This document shows positions 13,487 through 22,336 of a stretch of 49,121 nucleotides of DNA, piece after piece (position 1 is the first letter of the stretch; each line of letters starts with the position of its first letter). The notes under the pieces were generated by a model, which saw only the letters and a list, made by a program, of their open reading frames with translations, was not told the origin of the DNA and did not search any database. The DNA lies in NCBI GenBank assembly GCA_903840265.1, contig CAIMFH010000106.1, forward strand, positions 1 through 49,121, read 5' to 3'. Both the position numbers and the translations under genes were made by a program. The stretch comes from an uncultured Schlesneria sp. (lineage in GTDB: Bacteria > Planctomycetota > Planctomycetia > Planctomycetales > Planctomycetaceae).

Positions 13487-14626
13487 TTAGAAACTAACAC
13501 TGGGCTTGGTTGGAGTGGCCGGAGTTGTCGTCGTCGCATTGGGGTTTGCCGGATCCTTACCAGCCGTCGCGGCCGCCCCTGAGGGCTTCAATTGGAATCC
13601 ATCGCCCAACTGGTGAGACAGTTCGTAAATCACCTCGTCCCCTTCGGCGAAGGCACCACTGACGAACACGCGATTCACTCCCACGCTGCCCATTAAGAGG
13701 ATCGGGATATCGCGAACGACTCCATGACGGACGACCTGGACCTTACGTTGACCATCGGCCACGTTGCCAACGGCACTCGAAGGAACTTCAGCCACGGGTT
13801 GACGTGGAATCAACGGGACATAAGCACTTTGCCCCGGCTTAAACTTGCCATCGGCGTTGTCGACAATCAGGACCGCGGATGCGACCGAATCGAAAACGTC
13901 GCGCAGGGCGCCGAATCGAGCGTCGAGCGGCAGCACCGTATCCACTTTGGCCTCAACTTCGGTGCTCTCAATTTTCAGAGGGAGTGTTTTGCCAGGATTT
14001 GCGGTCGAACGCTCAGCAGGGACTTCCACTCGCAACTTGCTGTTGTCGACGACGACGGCCAGCGGATCGCCCGCTTTGACAAATTGGCCTTCAGTCACCA
14101 GCAGCCGTTGCACTTCGCCGGAAAAGGGGGCTCGGACGCTCCCCTGCTCTAGCAGATATTTCGCGAGATCGACATCGGCTTTGGCCAAATCGACTTTGGA
14201 CTGAGCCAACGATTTTCCGAGATCGTCTTCGGTGGCGTCCTTCTTCTGTTCGGCGATAGCAATCTTCAGGGCGGCTTCGGCGCGAACCACTTTCAGCTTT
14301 GCGATCGTGTTGTCCAAACGAACGATGTCCGTTTGAGCTTGAACCTTGGAATTCGGCTTCCCGTCCATTTGCCGGACGATTCCGTCGAAGGGAGCCGTCA
14401 GTGTCACGCTGCGAATCGGCTCGAGTGACAGGGCCACCTTATACTTGTGCGGTGGTTCGATATTGGTCGCTTCGCGTTTGACGATCACTTGATCGCCGGC
14501 GGCGGCCATGGGGAGTGCCCCTTTTGATTCAGATCTGGACTCTTGTCCCACGGAATTGAAGGAGAACAAGGCGAGTCCACACGATGCCAGACAAGCGCTT
14601 CCAAACACAATGTGCTGCCGACTCAT
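13487..14626 (-). CDS. Periplasmic adaptor (HlyD/RND membrane fusion) protein
   Basis: A 379-residue exported protein: signal peptide (residues 1-28, ending near SVGQES), biotinyl-lipoyl-like halves flanking a helical hairpin (EAALKIAIAEQ through LAKYLLEQG), then SVRAPFSGEVQRLLVTEGQFVKAGDPLAVVV and a beta-barrel domain. This is the layout of adaptor proteins linking inner membrane pumps to outer membrane channels. ATG 14626 follows AAGGA. No transporter or TolC-like gene is adjacent, so its partner is not known. The C-terminus is Thr/Pro/Ala-rich. Confidence 0.85.
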   Translation of the reverse strand: MSRQHIVFGSACLASCGLALFSFNSVGQESRSESKGALPMAAAGDQVIVKREATNIEPPHKYKVALSLEPIRSVTLTAPFDGIVRQMDGKPNSKVQAQTDIVRLDNTIAKLKVVRAEAALKIAIAEQKKDATEDDLGKSLAQSKVDLAKADVDLAKYLLEQGSVRAPFSGEVQRLLVTEGQFVKAGDPLAVVVDNSKLRVEVPAERSTANPGKTLPLKIESTEVEAKVDTVLPLDARFGALRDVFDSVASAVLIVDNADGKFKPGQSAYVPLIPRQPVAEVPSSAVGNVADGQRKVQVVRHGVVRDIPILLMGSVGVNRVFVSGAFAEGDEVIYELSHQLGDGFQLKPSGAAATAGKDPANPNATTTTPATPTKPSVSF

Positions 14627-14789
14627 TGTCCATCCTTACGAGACGACCGTGTCCCCGAAAAACGTCCGCGCCGAACGGGCGGAACTGACCAGTAGTTAGG
14701 CTACGACCGCCATCCAGCGAAGTCAACGTGTCCTCGGGTTTGGCGGGTGTATCGCGATCAAACTCAGGGCCATCGCTTTTTCAGTTTGG

Positions 14790-14872
14790 GTGGCACGCTC
14801 TGAGGCTTTGCGAAGGGCGTGGTTTTGAATGAAGCGAAATCCACGCCCTTCGAAGACTCATGGCGTGCCACA
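14790..14872. repeat. Imperfect inverted repeat, about 32-bp arms
   Basis: GTGGCACGC...CGAAGGGCGTGG (14790-14822) is mirrored by CCACGCCCTTCG...GCGTGCCAC (14841-14872) around an 18-base spacer. It sits in the 377-base divergent gap between the adaptor gene and the thioredoxin-fold gene, which otherwise holds nothing I can name. It looks like a dispersed palindromic element; no gene is inside. Confidence 0.75.
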
Positions 14873-15003
14873 CTCCCTCCACTGTAGTAAAGCCGATGGC
14901 CCCGCGATGAAACGGCGACCGCTTGTCGCCGTCCCGCTCTTCGGTAAAGATACGGTCGTTCGTTCATGGCACTGGTGCCCGATTTGTCGAAAGGATTTGA
15001 GCT

Positions 15004-16347
15004 GTGAATCTGCTACTGGCCGGATGGATGATGATCGCGGGTGTCTCCGCAGGTGAACTGCCCGTCGGCACGGAATTGCAGTACAGCGGTTCGCTGACTC
15101 AGCAATCCAAGGGGCCCGCTGGTGAAGGCAAAACATTCACCGTCACTGCCCTGGCCTTGCCCGCCGACTCCGGACCATCACACCTGGTCTGGGTCTTGGA
15201 AGAACGCGGTGCCGGAGGATGGGCCTGGCCCGAACGATTCGGCGACCTGACAAATGGCGACAATTCCAAAGCACAGCCGATTCGGCTGCTGCATACCCAC
15301 GATGGGCTTCCCCATCCGATCGCGGTCCGATCTCCATTATTCGAATCTCTGGACAAGCTCGCAGCCGATGCGTCATGGACGGATGGTCGGCTTGAGTATC
15401 GCGTCGCGAAGAAGCGGAAAGTCAAAGACCGAGAGTGCTGGCAGGTCGAAGCGGCGTCGAATCTGGGTCGCGCTCAGACGTTGATCATTGATGCTGCGAC
15501 GGGCGTCCTGGTTTCCGCAGAGCAACGCGTCTTCATGGGACGAGGGGATGAATTCCTCTTGAAGATGGAACTGCAGTCGCAAAAGACACTGTCAGCAGCC
15601 GAAACCGCCAAGGCACAGTCGGCCTATGATTCATTGCAGCAGTTGCAAGCGTCGCTCAATCGCACCGGCGAGCAGAAGGTCGTCGAACTCACCATGCCCC
15701 AATTGAAAACGACCCGCGAATTTGTTTCCAAGTTGGACCCGCAGGCCGAAGCCACGATGTGGGCCAAGTTGAGCGATATCATCGAGCGAGATCTGCAGCA
15801 GCAAGAACGCCGACTGGAAGGTGCGGCTGGCCTGTCTCGCAAGTTTGTCGGCCAGCCGGCTCCCAAGTCCATCTTCAAACTACCAGACGGATCGACGATC
15901 CCCGCCGCTGATACTCAAGGAAAGGTGGTCGTGCTTCATTTCTGGGAGTATCGCAACGAGAACCTGTTGGAGCCCTACGGACAAGTTGGCTATCTCGACT
16001 TCTTGAATAACAAACGAAAGAAACTCGGCGTGAAGGTGATCGGCGTCAATGTCGACCCCCGTTTGTCCGATCGTTCGAATTCTGCGACCGCAGTCCGTTC
16101 GATGAAGAAGCTGATGGAGTTCATGAACCTGGCCTTTGACGTGGCTATCGACGACGGGACGATCCTGGGTCAGTTCGGCGACCCGCGCACGCTGGGTTCC
16201 CCCCTGCCCCTCTGGGTCGTGATCGGGCACGATGGCAAGGTGGCTCACTATCACATCGGGTACTATGCCATCACTCCCGATGAAGGTTTGAAGCAGCTCG
16301 ACGAGGCGGTCATCGCAGCATTGCGAAAGCAGCGCGAAGAGAGGTAG
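15004..16347 (+). CDS. Exported protein with a cysteine-less thioredoxin-like domain
   Basis: A 447-residue protein from GTG 15004 (AAAGGA upstream), with a short N-terminal signal (MNLLLAGWMMIAGVSAG). Residues about 280-440 form a TlpA/AhpC-like thioredoxin fold (FVGQPAPKSIFKLPDGS, VVVLHFWEY, GVKVIGVNVD, PLPLWVVIGHDGKVAHYHIGY). Where TlpA has WCxxC the sequence reads HFWEYRNENL, so both redox Cys are missing and disulfide chemistry is unlikely. The N-terminal half is a separate beta-rich region followed by a helical stretch. Planctomycetes encode many such proteins; role unknown, perhaps binding rather than redox. Confidence 0.75.
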   Translation: MNLLLAGWMMIAGVSAGELPVGTELQYSGSLTQQSKGPAGEGKTFTVTALALPADSGPSHLVWVLEERGAGGWAWPERFGDLTNGDNSKAQPIRLLHTHDGLPHPIAVRSPLFESLDKLAADASWTDGRLEYRVAKKRKVKDRECWQVEAASNLGRAQTLIIDAATGVLVSAEQRVFMGRGDEFLLKMELQSQKTLSAAETAKAQSAYDSLQQLQASLNRTGEQKVVELTMPQLKTTREFVSKLDPQAEATMWAKLSDIIERDLQQQERRLEGAAGLSRKFVGQPAPKSIFKLPDGSTIPAADTQGKVVVLHFWEYRNENLLEPYGQVGYLDFLNNKRKKLGVKVIGVNVDPRLSDRSNSATAVRSMKKLMEFMNLAFDVAIDDGTILGQFGDPRTLGSPLPLWVVIGHDGKVAHYHIGYYAITPDEGLKQLDEAVIAALRKQREER

Positions 16348-16420
16348 ACCGCGGACGCGAGACTTCTTAGGTATCGGTGTTCCCAGGGTAGTAGGCAAAC
16401 TTGGTGTGCCGTGTCCATTT

Positions 16421-16581
16421 ACTCGGAGAGGCTGTGATTTTATCGCCACCGATCTTGAATCGGTGGTTCTCGCGCCTCTGCACTACTCACAAACAACAGG
16501 CACAATCGCATTTGATGTAGTGCACAAGCGCGGGGACCACCGAGATGAACTCGGTGGCGTGAAAAATCACACGCTCGGAGT
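16421..16581. repeat. 161-bp palindromic element with two inner hairpins
   Basis: Arms of about 65 bp mirror each other: ACTCGGAG...TGTGATTTT at the left edge and AAAATCACACGCTCGGAGT at the right. Each arm holds its own hairpin (CCACCGAT...ATCGGTGG and CCACCGAG...CTCGGTGG). It lies between converging genes and could end transcription from both sides. No coding capacity; it resembles a non-autonomous transposable element or a BIME. Confidence 0.8.
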
Positions 16582-16609
16582 GCGCCCTCTACTTTGAAGA
16601 GGGGCGTTC

Positions 16610-17857
16610 CTATTTCGACCAGGTTAACGGCGGGCCGTCGAGACGCTTGAGATAGCGGTCGCGGAATTCGAAGAACTTGCCATCCGCAGCCTGCTGCGCG
16701 ACCATCGTGGCGGCACCGAATCGAATCGCTTTCCGGACCCGCTCATCGGCACCCAGTCCGAATGACTTCACGGCCTGCAGGACTTGTTTCATTCGCGGGT
16801 CTTCGGCGATCTTCGCTGCGAACTCGGCGCGAGGTTTCGTCGCGTCCTGCGTCTCATTCACCGACCACACCGCCTCCCAGGATCCGTTCGGCATGCGTGC
16901 CGCAAATGCCGTTTGAACTGCGGCCTGGTGTTGATCAACTTTGACTTCGACTCGGGTCGCTCGGAATCCGCGAGCCCCCGCACTATTGGCCTCCGCCGTG
17001 GCACTCTTCAACCAATCGTTGTCGTTCATCGACGACTTCGTGGCACTATCGCCGACAAGATCCTTCAACAATGAATCGACTTGCGTTTGCATCACCTTGG
17101 AGAGGATCGGCGCCAGGTCGATCCCCTTCTGATCGGCCTCGGTACGTATCAGGACAGTTCCCGTCCCTTGAAAGTCGAGCGGTTCGCCAAACGCATATTC
17201 GACGATCGCCAGGCGCGCAGCCCATTCGCGATCGTCCTGCAATTGCGGAGCCAGGCGATTCGACAGATCTGGCGGAGCGACCATCGGATCGATCTTGCGT
17301 TGCTTCAAGTCGCGTTCCAGATCATGAACATCGCGTGTTTCGACATTGGGGAACGATTCATTCCAAGCCCAGATCGCAACCCGTTGCCGATCTGGAGCGG
17401 CGCGAACCACTTTCGCGACAGTCCCCTGCTCCAAGTCCAACCATAGAAATTGACTTGGCTCGACAGGTTCCTTACGAGTGAGTTGCGACTCGACTCGTTC
17501 AAGTTCCTGTTTGAGAAAGAAGGTCAGACGCTGATCCTGCGCCGGAGTCTCGAGTTGCTTTTTTAAGCGATCGCGCAATTGCTCAGCGATCTGCCGCTGC
17601 AGTTGCGATTCATTGGCAACGGTTTTCTGATAGAGATCGGGCATCGAGTGGTCAAGCCACCCGCGCGCAACCGCGATGGAGATCACGCCGGCATCGGCCT
17701 TGACCACTGCCCCGCGAACTGACTTGCCCGACTTCAAAGTCACGATATCGACGGCAAGCTGCGACGTGGGGACCGCTTTCTGAGCCTGCGCTTCAGCGGC
17801 GAATGCCAGCAGCAACAGTCCCGCAACCGCAGATCGACGAAATTGTGTCAGATCCAT
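16610..17857 (-). CDS. Exported protein of unknown function with SH3-like N-terminal strand
   Basis: A 415-residue protein with a clean signal peptide (MDLTQFRRSAVAGLLLLAFAAEAQAQ). Mature residues VDIVTLKSGKSVRGAVVKAD resemble the small beta-barrel segment seen in many exported planctomycete proteins. A charged helical part (LQRQIAEQLRDRLKKQL) follows, then mixed alpha/beta sequence. No catalytic motif recognised. Single leftward unit, converging on the palindromic element downstream. Confidence 0.8.
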   Translation of the reverse strand: MDLTQFRRSAVAGLLLLAFAAEAQAQKAVPTSQLAVDIVTLKSGKSVRGAVVKADAGVISIAVARGWLDHSMPDLYQKTVANESQLQRQIAEQLRDRLKKQLETPAQDQRLTFFLKQELERVESQLTRKEPVEPSQFLWLDLEQGTVAKVVRAAPDRQRVAIWAWNESFPNVETRDVHDLERDLKQRKIDPMVAPPDLSNRLAPQLQDDREWAARLAIVEYAFGEPLDFQGTGTVLIRTEADQKGIDLAPILSKVMQTQVDSLLKDLVGDSATKSSMNDNDWLKSATAEANSAGARGFRATRVEVKVDQHQAAVQTAFAARMPNGSWEAVWSVNETQDATKPRAEFAAKIAEDPRMKQVLQAVKSFGLGADERVRKAIRFGAATMVAQQAADGKFFEFRDRYLKRLDGPPLTWSK

Positions 17858-17989
17858 ATCAAACTCCTATGAAGGCAGCAGTGCTGCATCATACCGACCA
17901 CCGCTGGCGGCGACCTAAGAGTTCGTAAACGAATTTCTGACCCTGATTTCAACAGACCATCAAATGAACATGGCATCGAGGAAGTAGAA

Positions 17990-18502
17990 CTACTCTCGCG
18001 CTTCCGTATAACGTGCTGGCAGCAGCACCCCCACATTCGAGAGATGCTCAATCTCGGCCTGAAGGCGAGCCATTTCGGCTCGTTTTTTATTGAGCGACAA
18101 TCGGTCGGCATGCCGCGATTTGAATTCGGCGAGGACAGACCGCACAGCATGGGATTGCTCGGACAGCCCTGCTGCCGAGAGCAGATGTGCTGCCTGCTGG
18201 AGATGTTCTTGAATTTTCTGCGGATCTGCCGGGGTCATGGCAATGGGCGAAGCGACTTCTTCGACGATGAGTGATGCCAACAGGATTGGTTGTCCCAACT
18301 CTGGCTCCTCATATTCATCGAGCGACGCCATCTTGACTTCGAAGTTAATCCCTTTGACTTCGGGATCAAGTACCGGCAATACCCCGATGAGTTCTGGTTT
18401 GCCAAGGGTAGGCTGTTGAACGGAATCACCCGCCAACACCTGCGTGCTGAACATAGCAGCCGAAACAGCAAAATGACACAGCGACCATGAACGCAGGTTC
18501 AT
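17990..18502 (-). CDS. Small exported protein, unknown function
   Basis: ATG 18502 is chosen because AGGAGGT stands 7 bases before it; the longer frame to 18583 lacks such a site. The 170-residue product has a signal peptide (MNLRSWSLCHFAVSAAMFSTQVLAG), a middle part rich in Glu and Pro, and a C-terminal helical region (KRAEMARLQAEIEHLSNVGVL) that may form a coiled coil. No family recognised. It lies upstream of the 415-residue exported protein on the same strand, 132 bases away. Confidence 0.75.
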   Translation of the reverse strand: MNLRSWSLCHFAVSAAMFSTQVLAGDSVQQPTLGKPELIGVLPVLDPEVKGINFEVKMASLDEYEEPELGQPILLASLIVEEVASPIAMTPADPQKIQEHLQQAAHLLSAAGLSEQSHAVRSVLAEFKSRHADRLSLNKKRAEMARLQAEIEHLSNVGVLLPARYTEARE

Positions 18503-18632
18503 CGCAGACCTCCTGAACTGAGGGCGAAATTGAATTATGGAGACGTGATTTTCGGGAGAAAGCCGATGTATCGCATCTTCCAAATTCGGTCAATTGCGGC
18601 TCAAGTTCAGGTTACCTGTTAGTCAGGTTCGA

Positions 18633-19532
18633 CTATCCGGCCATCGCGGCTGAGGTTCGGAAGCCCACGACGTCCCCGACCGCAACGATGCTGGGCACCC
18701 ACGTGCAACCATTGGTGTCACACCAGGCGCGGCCCTCTTCGTCCAGACCAACACCGATGGTTTCAAGGTTTAGCCCGTCCGTGCATCCGACCCGACCAGT
18801 GCAAATCATGACGGCATCGGCGATCAGTGAGCGTCCGCTCGCCAATCGAACGGCTGCCTGGCGACCAGCCGATCGCGATTCGACGCCGATCACTTCATCA
18901 TTCAGTCGGAAGGCGATCCCCAGCGACTGTGCTTCGAACAGATCGAGGTTCATCAAGCCGCCGCAGAGTTCAAAGACGTTCGAATGTTCGTCGACGACAG
19001 TCACTTCGACACCAAGGCGGGACAGCAGAATCGCGTGCTCTAAACCAGTCTTCCCTGACCCGACGATCACCATGGATTGCGGCAGTTTTTCGAGTGAAAG
19101 CCAGTTTTCCGCCGTGAAAACCGCGGCATCGTCGCCCCCGAAGCGAGCCGCTGGAGCGGCCTTCGTTCCACAGGCCAGGACGATCGTCTGTGCCGTGAGG
19201 CGTTCAATCACAATGCCGTGTTGGACGGTGATTGTATTGGCATCGACGAACTGGACCTCACCCGTAATAGCGTCGATTCCCGCTCGCGCGAGTTCTCCGC
19301 AATCAGCCATCTTCTGGGCTTGGGCCAAGCGAGCGACTTCTGTTCTCAGGGCGGTCATGGAAACCGACTCGCTGCGAACGACTTGCTCGACGGCTTGACG
19401 CAGGATCTGAGTATCAAAGTTTGGAGAATTCGCTGGAGTGACCAAGGCGACCACATGCCCCTGCCCTGCCGCGGTGATCGCCTGAGCAACCGCGTCTCGT
19501 CCGGCACCGATAACAATTTGATCGAATCTCAT
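18633..19532 (-). CDS. Flavin disulfide-reductase relative lacking the C-terminal dimer domain
   Basis: A 299-residue FAD/NAD(P) protein with AGGAGGT 6 bases before ATG 19532. The FAD-binding start (FDQIVIGAGRDAVAQAI) is present but its second Gly position is altered. The NAD(P)-binding block is MVIVGSGKTGLEHA, and the second FAD motif is IVAVGDVVGF, after which the protein stops. Relatives such as soluble transhydrogenase SthA or dihydrolipoamide dehydrogenase run on for about 110-150 residues of dimer domain. The redox CxxxxC is absent, as in SthA. It may be a truncated relic or a short family; the strong ribosome site favours expression. Confidence 0.75.
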   Translation of the reverse strand: MRFDQIVIGAGRDAVAQAITAAGQGHVVALVTPANSPNFDTQILRQAVEQVVRSESVSMTALRTEVARLAQAQKMADCGELARAGIDAITGEVQFVDANTITVQHGIVIERLTAQTIVLACGTKAAPAARFGGDDAAVFTAENWLSLEKLPQSMVIVGSGKTGLEHAILLSRLGVEVTVVDEHSNVFELCGGLMNLDLFEAQSLGIAFRLNDEVIGVESRSAGRQAAVRLASGRSLIADAVMICTGRVGCTDGLNLETIGVGLDEEGRAWCDTNGCTWVPSIVAVGDVVGFRTSAAMAG

Positions 19533-19724
19533 GGCAATACCTCCTACGCAAACACCCCATTCTCCCTAGAGAGAATCGGTTGGCGTGAAGATATTCTGAC
19601 TACAAAGACTCTGCGAATCGGCGAAAGTTGCCGGTCTATCGGTGACCGTGACGGTTGTGAGGGTTATGCCGCCGGCAAACGAGGACGTGATGTCAGATCG
19701 CGAGGTAGCCAATGAGCAGAGGAG

Positions 19725-20402
19725 TCAGCAGCTTTGCGGATTTCGAGGTCCACCCTCAGGCAACATGGACTGCAGCGGGCAACCGTCACATTGGGGTTCG
19801 CGACCACAATGCTCCTCGCCGACTTTGGTCAGGAGCTGTGACAATTCCCTCATCTCCGTCACTGACCGATCGGCCCCACGCGCAAACAGCGACTGGGCGT
19901 CTTCGTCGTCGACGGGCAAGTCGAGCCATCCATGCCGCACGGCGACTCGCAAAGCCGTCCGATCGACTGGAAAAACGGCGAGGCCCGGCCCAAACAGCAA
20001 TAGTTCATCGACAACAGCCGGTCCTAAGCCGCGGATCTGCCGCAGGGCCTCTCGATATGTCGAGATGCTGCCCGTCCAATCCGGATTGCACTCGTCGCCA
20101 AATTGCGTCGCCCACCACCCTGCCAAAGCGCGAACAACAGACGCTTTCTGAGGTCCACGCGGAACAGGCTGAAGGATTTCAATAAGTTGGCCTGCCGATG
20201 CGCCGGTCGTTCCACTCGGCGTGGCCAGGGGACCCGATGCCAACAGTCCCGTGATCGTGGCTTCGGCAGGATGCCCTGCTGCGATACCGAAGAGAGTTCG
20301 CAAACAGCGTGACCAACAGGATACGTGATCGAGCCCATCGCGACTGCAGTATGCGGATCTCAGCAACAATGCGGCTTGGTGCAAGCGAGAGTTCTCGGTC
20401 AT
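19725..20402 (-). CDS. HhH-GPD superfamily DNA glycosylase relative
   Basis: ATG 20402 is chosen because TAGGAA lies about 7 bases before it. The 225-residue protein has the helix-hairpin-helix (LRQIRGLGPAVVDELLLFG) and the catalytic Asp region (FPVDRTALRVAVRHGW) of endonuclease III-type base excision enzymes. The Lys that makes EndoIII a lyase is Val here. The C-terminal Cys cluster is incomplete: C-x5-C-x2-C is seen (CGREPQCDGC), but the fourth Cys comes 16 residues later instead of 5. So it may be a monofunctional glycosylase with an altered or absent iron-sulfur cluster. Confidence 0.75.
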   Translation of the reverse strand: MTENSRLHQAALLLRSAYCSRDGLDHVSCWSRCLRTLFGIAAGHPAEATITGLLASGPLATPSGTTGASAGQLIEILQPVPRGPQKASVVRALAGWWATQFGDECNPDWTGSISTYREALRQIRGLGPAVVDELLLFGPGLAVFPVDRTALRVAVRHGWLDLPVDDEDAQSLFARGADRSVTEMRELSQLLTKVGEEHCGREPQCDGCPLQSMLPEGGPRNPQSC

Positions 20403-20644
20403 TTGACGATTCCTAACATGATCGAAGCCATTTTCGTAAGACGCGATCTTAGCAAATGAGGCCCCATTGCTCGTAGTTCCAGACGATCGGCAATTCCTGC
20501 TGACCGCGTTCTCGTCGGGAAAAATTGGTGTGTGCGCGAATCTGGAAACCGAATATCTTCGCTGAAGTCCCAGCATTCAATCGGGACGGCATTGTTCACC
20601 GCCCTTAGGGAACTAACTAGCACCGCAGACATGGGCCGACCGCT

Positions 20645-21409
20645 ATGGCCAGCCAGATCAATCTGATGTGGATCATAATCGCAGCAATGCTGGTGATGGG
20701 ATCGGGGTGCGCGAGGACTCGATCGGCGACCAGGTCAATGACATCACTCCTTCCCACTCGAAATGATGTTCGAACTCAGCATCTTCGCGAGTGGAACGAT
20801 TGGGCGGACGCTAATCTTCAGAATGGCGACATCGTCTTCATGCGCGGCGACTGCCTGATGTTGTTGGGAACGGTTAACTTCTCGACGCTCAGCACCGACT
20901 TGACGGCCAGCCGCTTCTCACACATTGGGATCGTGGCGATCGAAGAGGGGCAAACATACGTCTACGACATTCGCACCAAGGGCTGCATTCGAACTCGCTT
21001 CGGCGAACTACTGGCGGATCGTGACTTACATCAAGTCGCCATCAAACGTCATCGCGGTGTCACGCCTGAAGCCTTGTCCGAAGTCGCTGCGTTCGGTCAG
21101 GGCGTTTATCGAAGACGTGAAAAATACGACGACCAGTTGAAGCTCGACAACGACCGCCTCTATTGCAGCGAATTGGTCGAGAACTCGTACCAGCAGATTG
21201 GCGTCAAACTTACGGATCCGATCGCGATTCAAGACCTTCCCAACTACGACCGACACCTGCAAGCGATCAAGTTCGTTCGCGCGATCACCAGAATTGAGCC
21301 CGATCAGAAAGTCCTTGTCCCCGGCAACGAGCAGATCGGCATCTGGGCAAATCCCGCTCTTTATCTCGTCTTGGACTGCCCGGATACCAAGGCGCTTCCA
21401 CCGCGATAA
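20645..21409 (+). CDS. YiiX-like permuted papain-fold lipoprotein
   Basis: A 254-residue protein with a lipoprotein signal (lipobox VMGSGC, Cys 22). The NlpC/P60-type permuted fold is shown by NGDIVFMRGD, the His strand FSHIGIVAIE and the Cys helix LYCSELVENSY, the order seen in YiiX/YebB peptidase-like proteins. These are thought to act on amide or ester bonds in lipids or peptides. It is anchored in the envelope by inference. It ends 8 bases from the convergent DUF1445 gene. Confidence 0.8.
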   Translation: MASQINLMWIIIAAMLVMGSGCARTRSATRSMTSLLPTRNDVRTQHLREWNDWADANLQNGDIVFMRGDCLMLLGTVNFSTLSTDLTASRFSHIGIVAIEEGQTYVYDIRTKGCIRTRFGELLADRDLHQVAIKRHRGVTPEALSEVAAFGQGVYRRREKYDDQLKLDNDRLYCSELVENSYQQIGVKLTDPIAIQDLPNYDRHLQAIKFVRAITRIEPDQKVLVPGNEQIGIWANPALYLVLDCPDTKALPPR

Positions 21410-21417
21410 CTCTCGGA

Positions 21418-22206
21418 CTATTCAACCGAAATCAAATCAGTCAGGAACATGCAGCCTGGAGCATGCGTGATGGCCAACGGCGGCTTCGCCTGCAGCAAGG
21501 CGGCTTGCGGTGTCACGCCACAGGCCCAGAAGACGGGTTGTTCGTCAGGATAGACAGGGACAGCATCGCCATAGTCGGGACAATTGATGTCAGCGATTCC
21601 GATCTGCCTGGGATCACCGAGATGAACAGGTGCCCCATGTGATTCACCGAACCGCGCCGAGATCTTAATTGCGAGGTCAGCATCTGCGGGTTTCAACGGA
21701 CGCATGGAAACGACGAGCGGCCCCGAAAATCGTCCCGCAGACACGCATGGAATATTGGTCCGAAACATCGGGACATTGCAACCAAGTTCGATGTGCCGAA
21801 CGGGAACTCCTGCCTTGAGCAGCGCCGCTTCAAATGTGAACGAGCAACCAATCAGGAAGCTGACGAAGTCGTCCTGCCACAGATCTGTGATCGATGTCGG
21901 TTCGTCGACCAATTCCCCGTCACGCCAGACCCGGTACTTGGGAAGATCCGTACGAAGATCCGCATCGGGCGCTACAATCGGTTGCCAGCGTCCCGGTTCC
22001 GTGACGGCGATCAACGGACAGGGGCGTGGATTCCGTTGACAGAACAGCAGAAAATCGGTCGCCCAATCTCTTGGCAGAATCACCAGGTTTGCCTGAGCAT
22101 ACCCCGGCGCGAATCCGGCTGTCGGTCCAGTCCAGTCGCCCGTGCGACAGGCCAGCCGCACATCGGCTCCGGTCATGAATTGCGGCATTGGCTGATCGGT
22201 TCGCAT
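21418..22206 (-). CDS. DUF1445 (YcsI / D-glutamate cyclase family) protein
   Basis: About 262 residues from ATG 22206; GTG 22230 is an alternative and neither has a clear ribosome site. Family marks are [67 protein letters not shown] and [13 protein letters not shown]. The family is annotated as putative hydro-lyase, and its animal member converts D-glutamate to 5-oxo-D-proline. A 5-oxoprolinase-type gene lies about 1.3 kb away on the same strand, which fits a link in 5-oxoproline metabolism, though two unrelated genes lie between. Confidence 0.88.
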   Translation of the reverse strand: MRTDQPMPQFMTGADVRLACRTGDWTGPTAGFAPGYAQANLVILPRDWATDFLLFCQRNPRPCPLIAVTEPGRWQPIVAPDADLRTDLPKYRVWRDGELVDEPTSITDLWQDDFVSFLIGCSFTFEAALLKAGVPVRHIELGCNVPMFRTNIPCVSAGRFSGPLVVSMRPLKPADADLAIKISARFGESHGAPVHLGDPRQIGIADINCPDYGDAVPVYPDEQPVFWACGVTPQAALLQAKPPLAITHAPGCMFLTDLISVE

Positions 22207-22336
22207 GCAAGAAAGATAACCATGGGGCACATGAAATACACAGATAAAGAGAGGATAATCCTTTACGATATGCTCTTCTTACGGCTAACAACTTCTCCTG
22301 ATTTCGTTCCGTGATTCAGTTCTTACGAGGCGCTTG

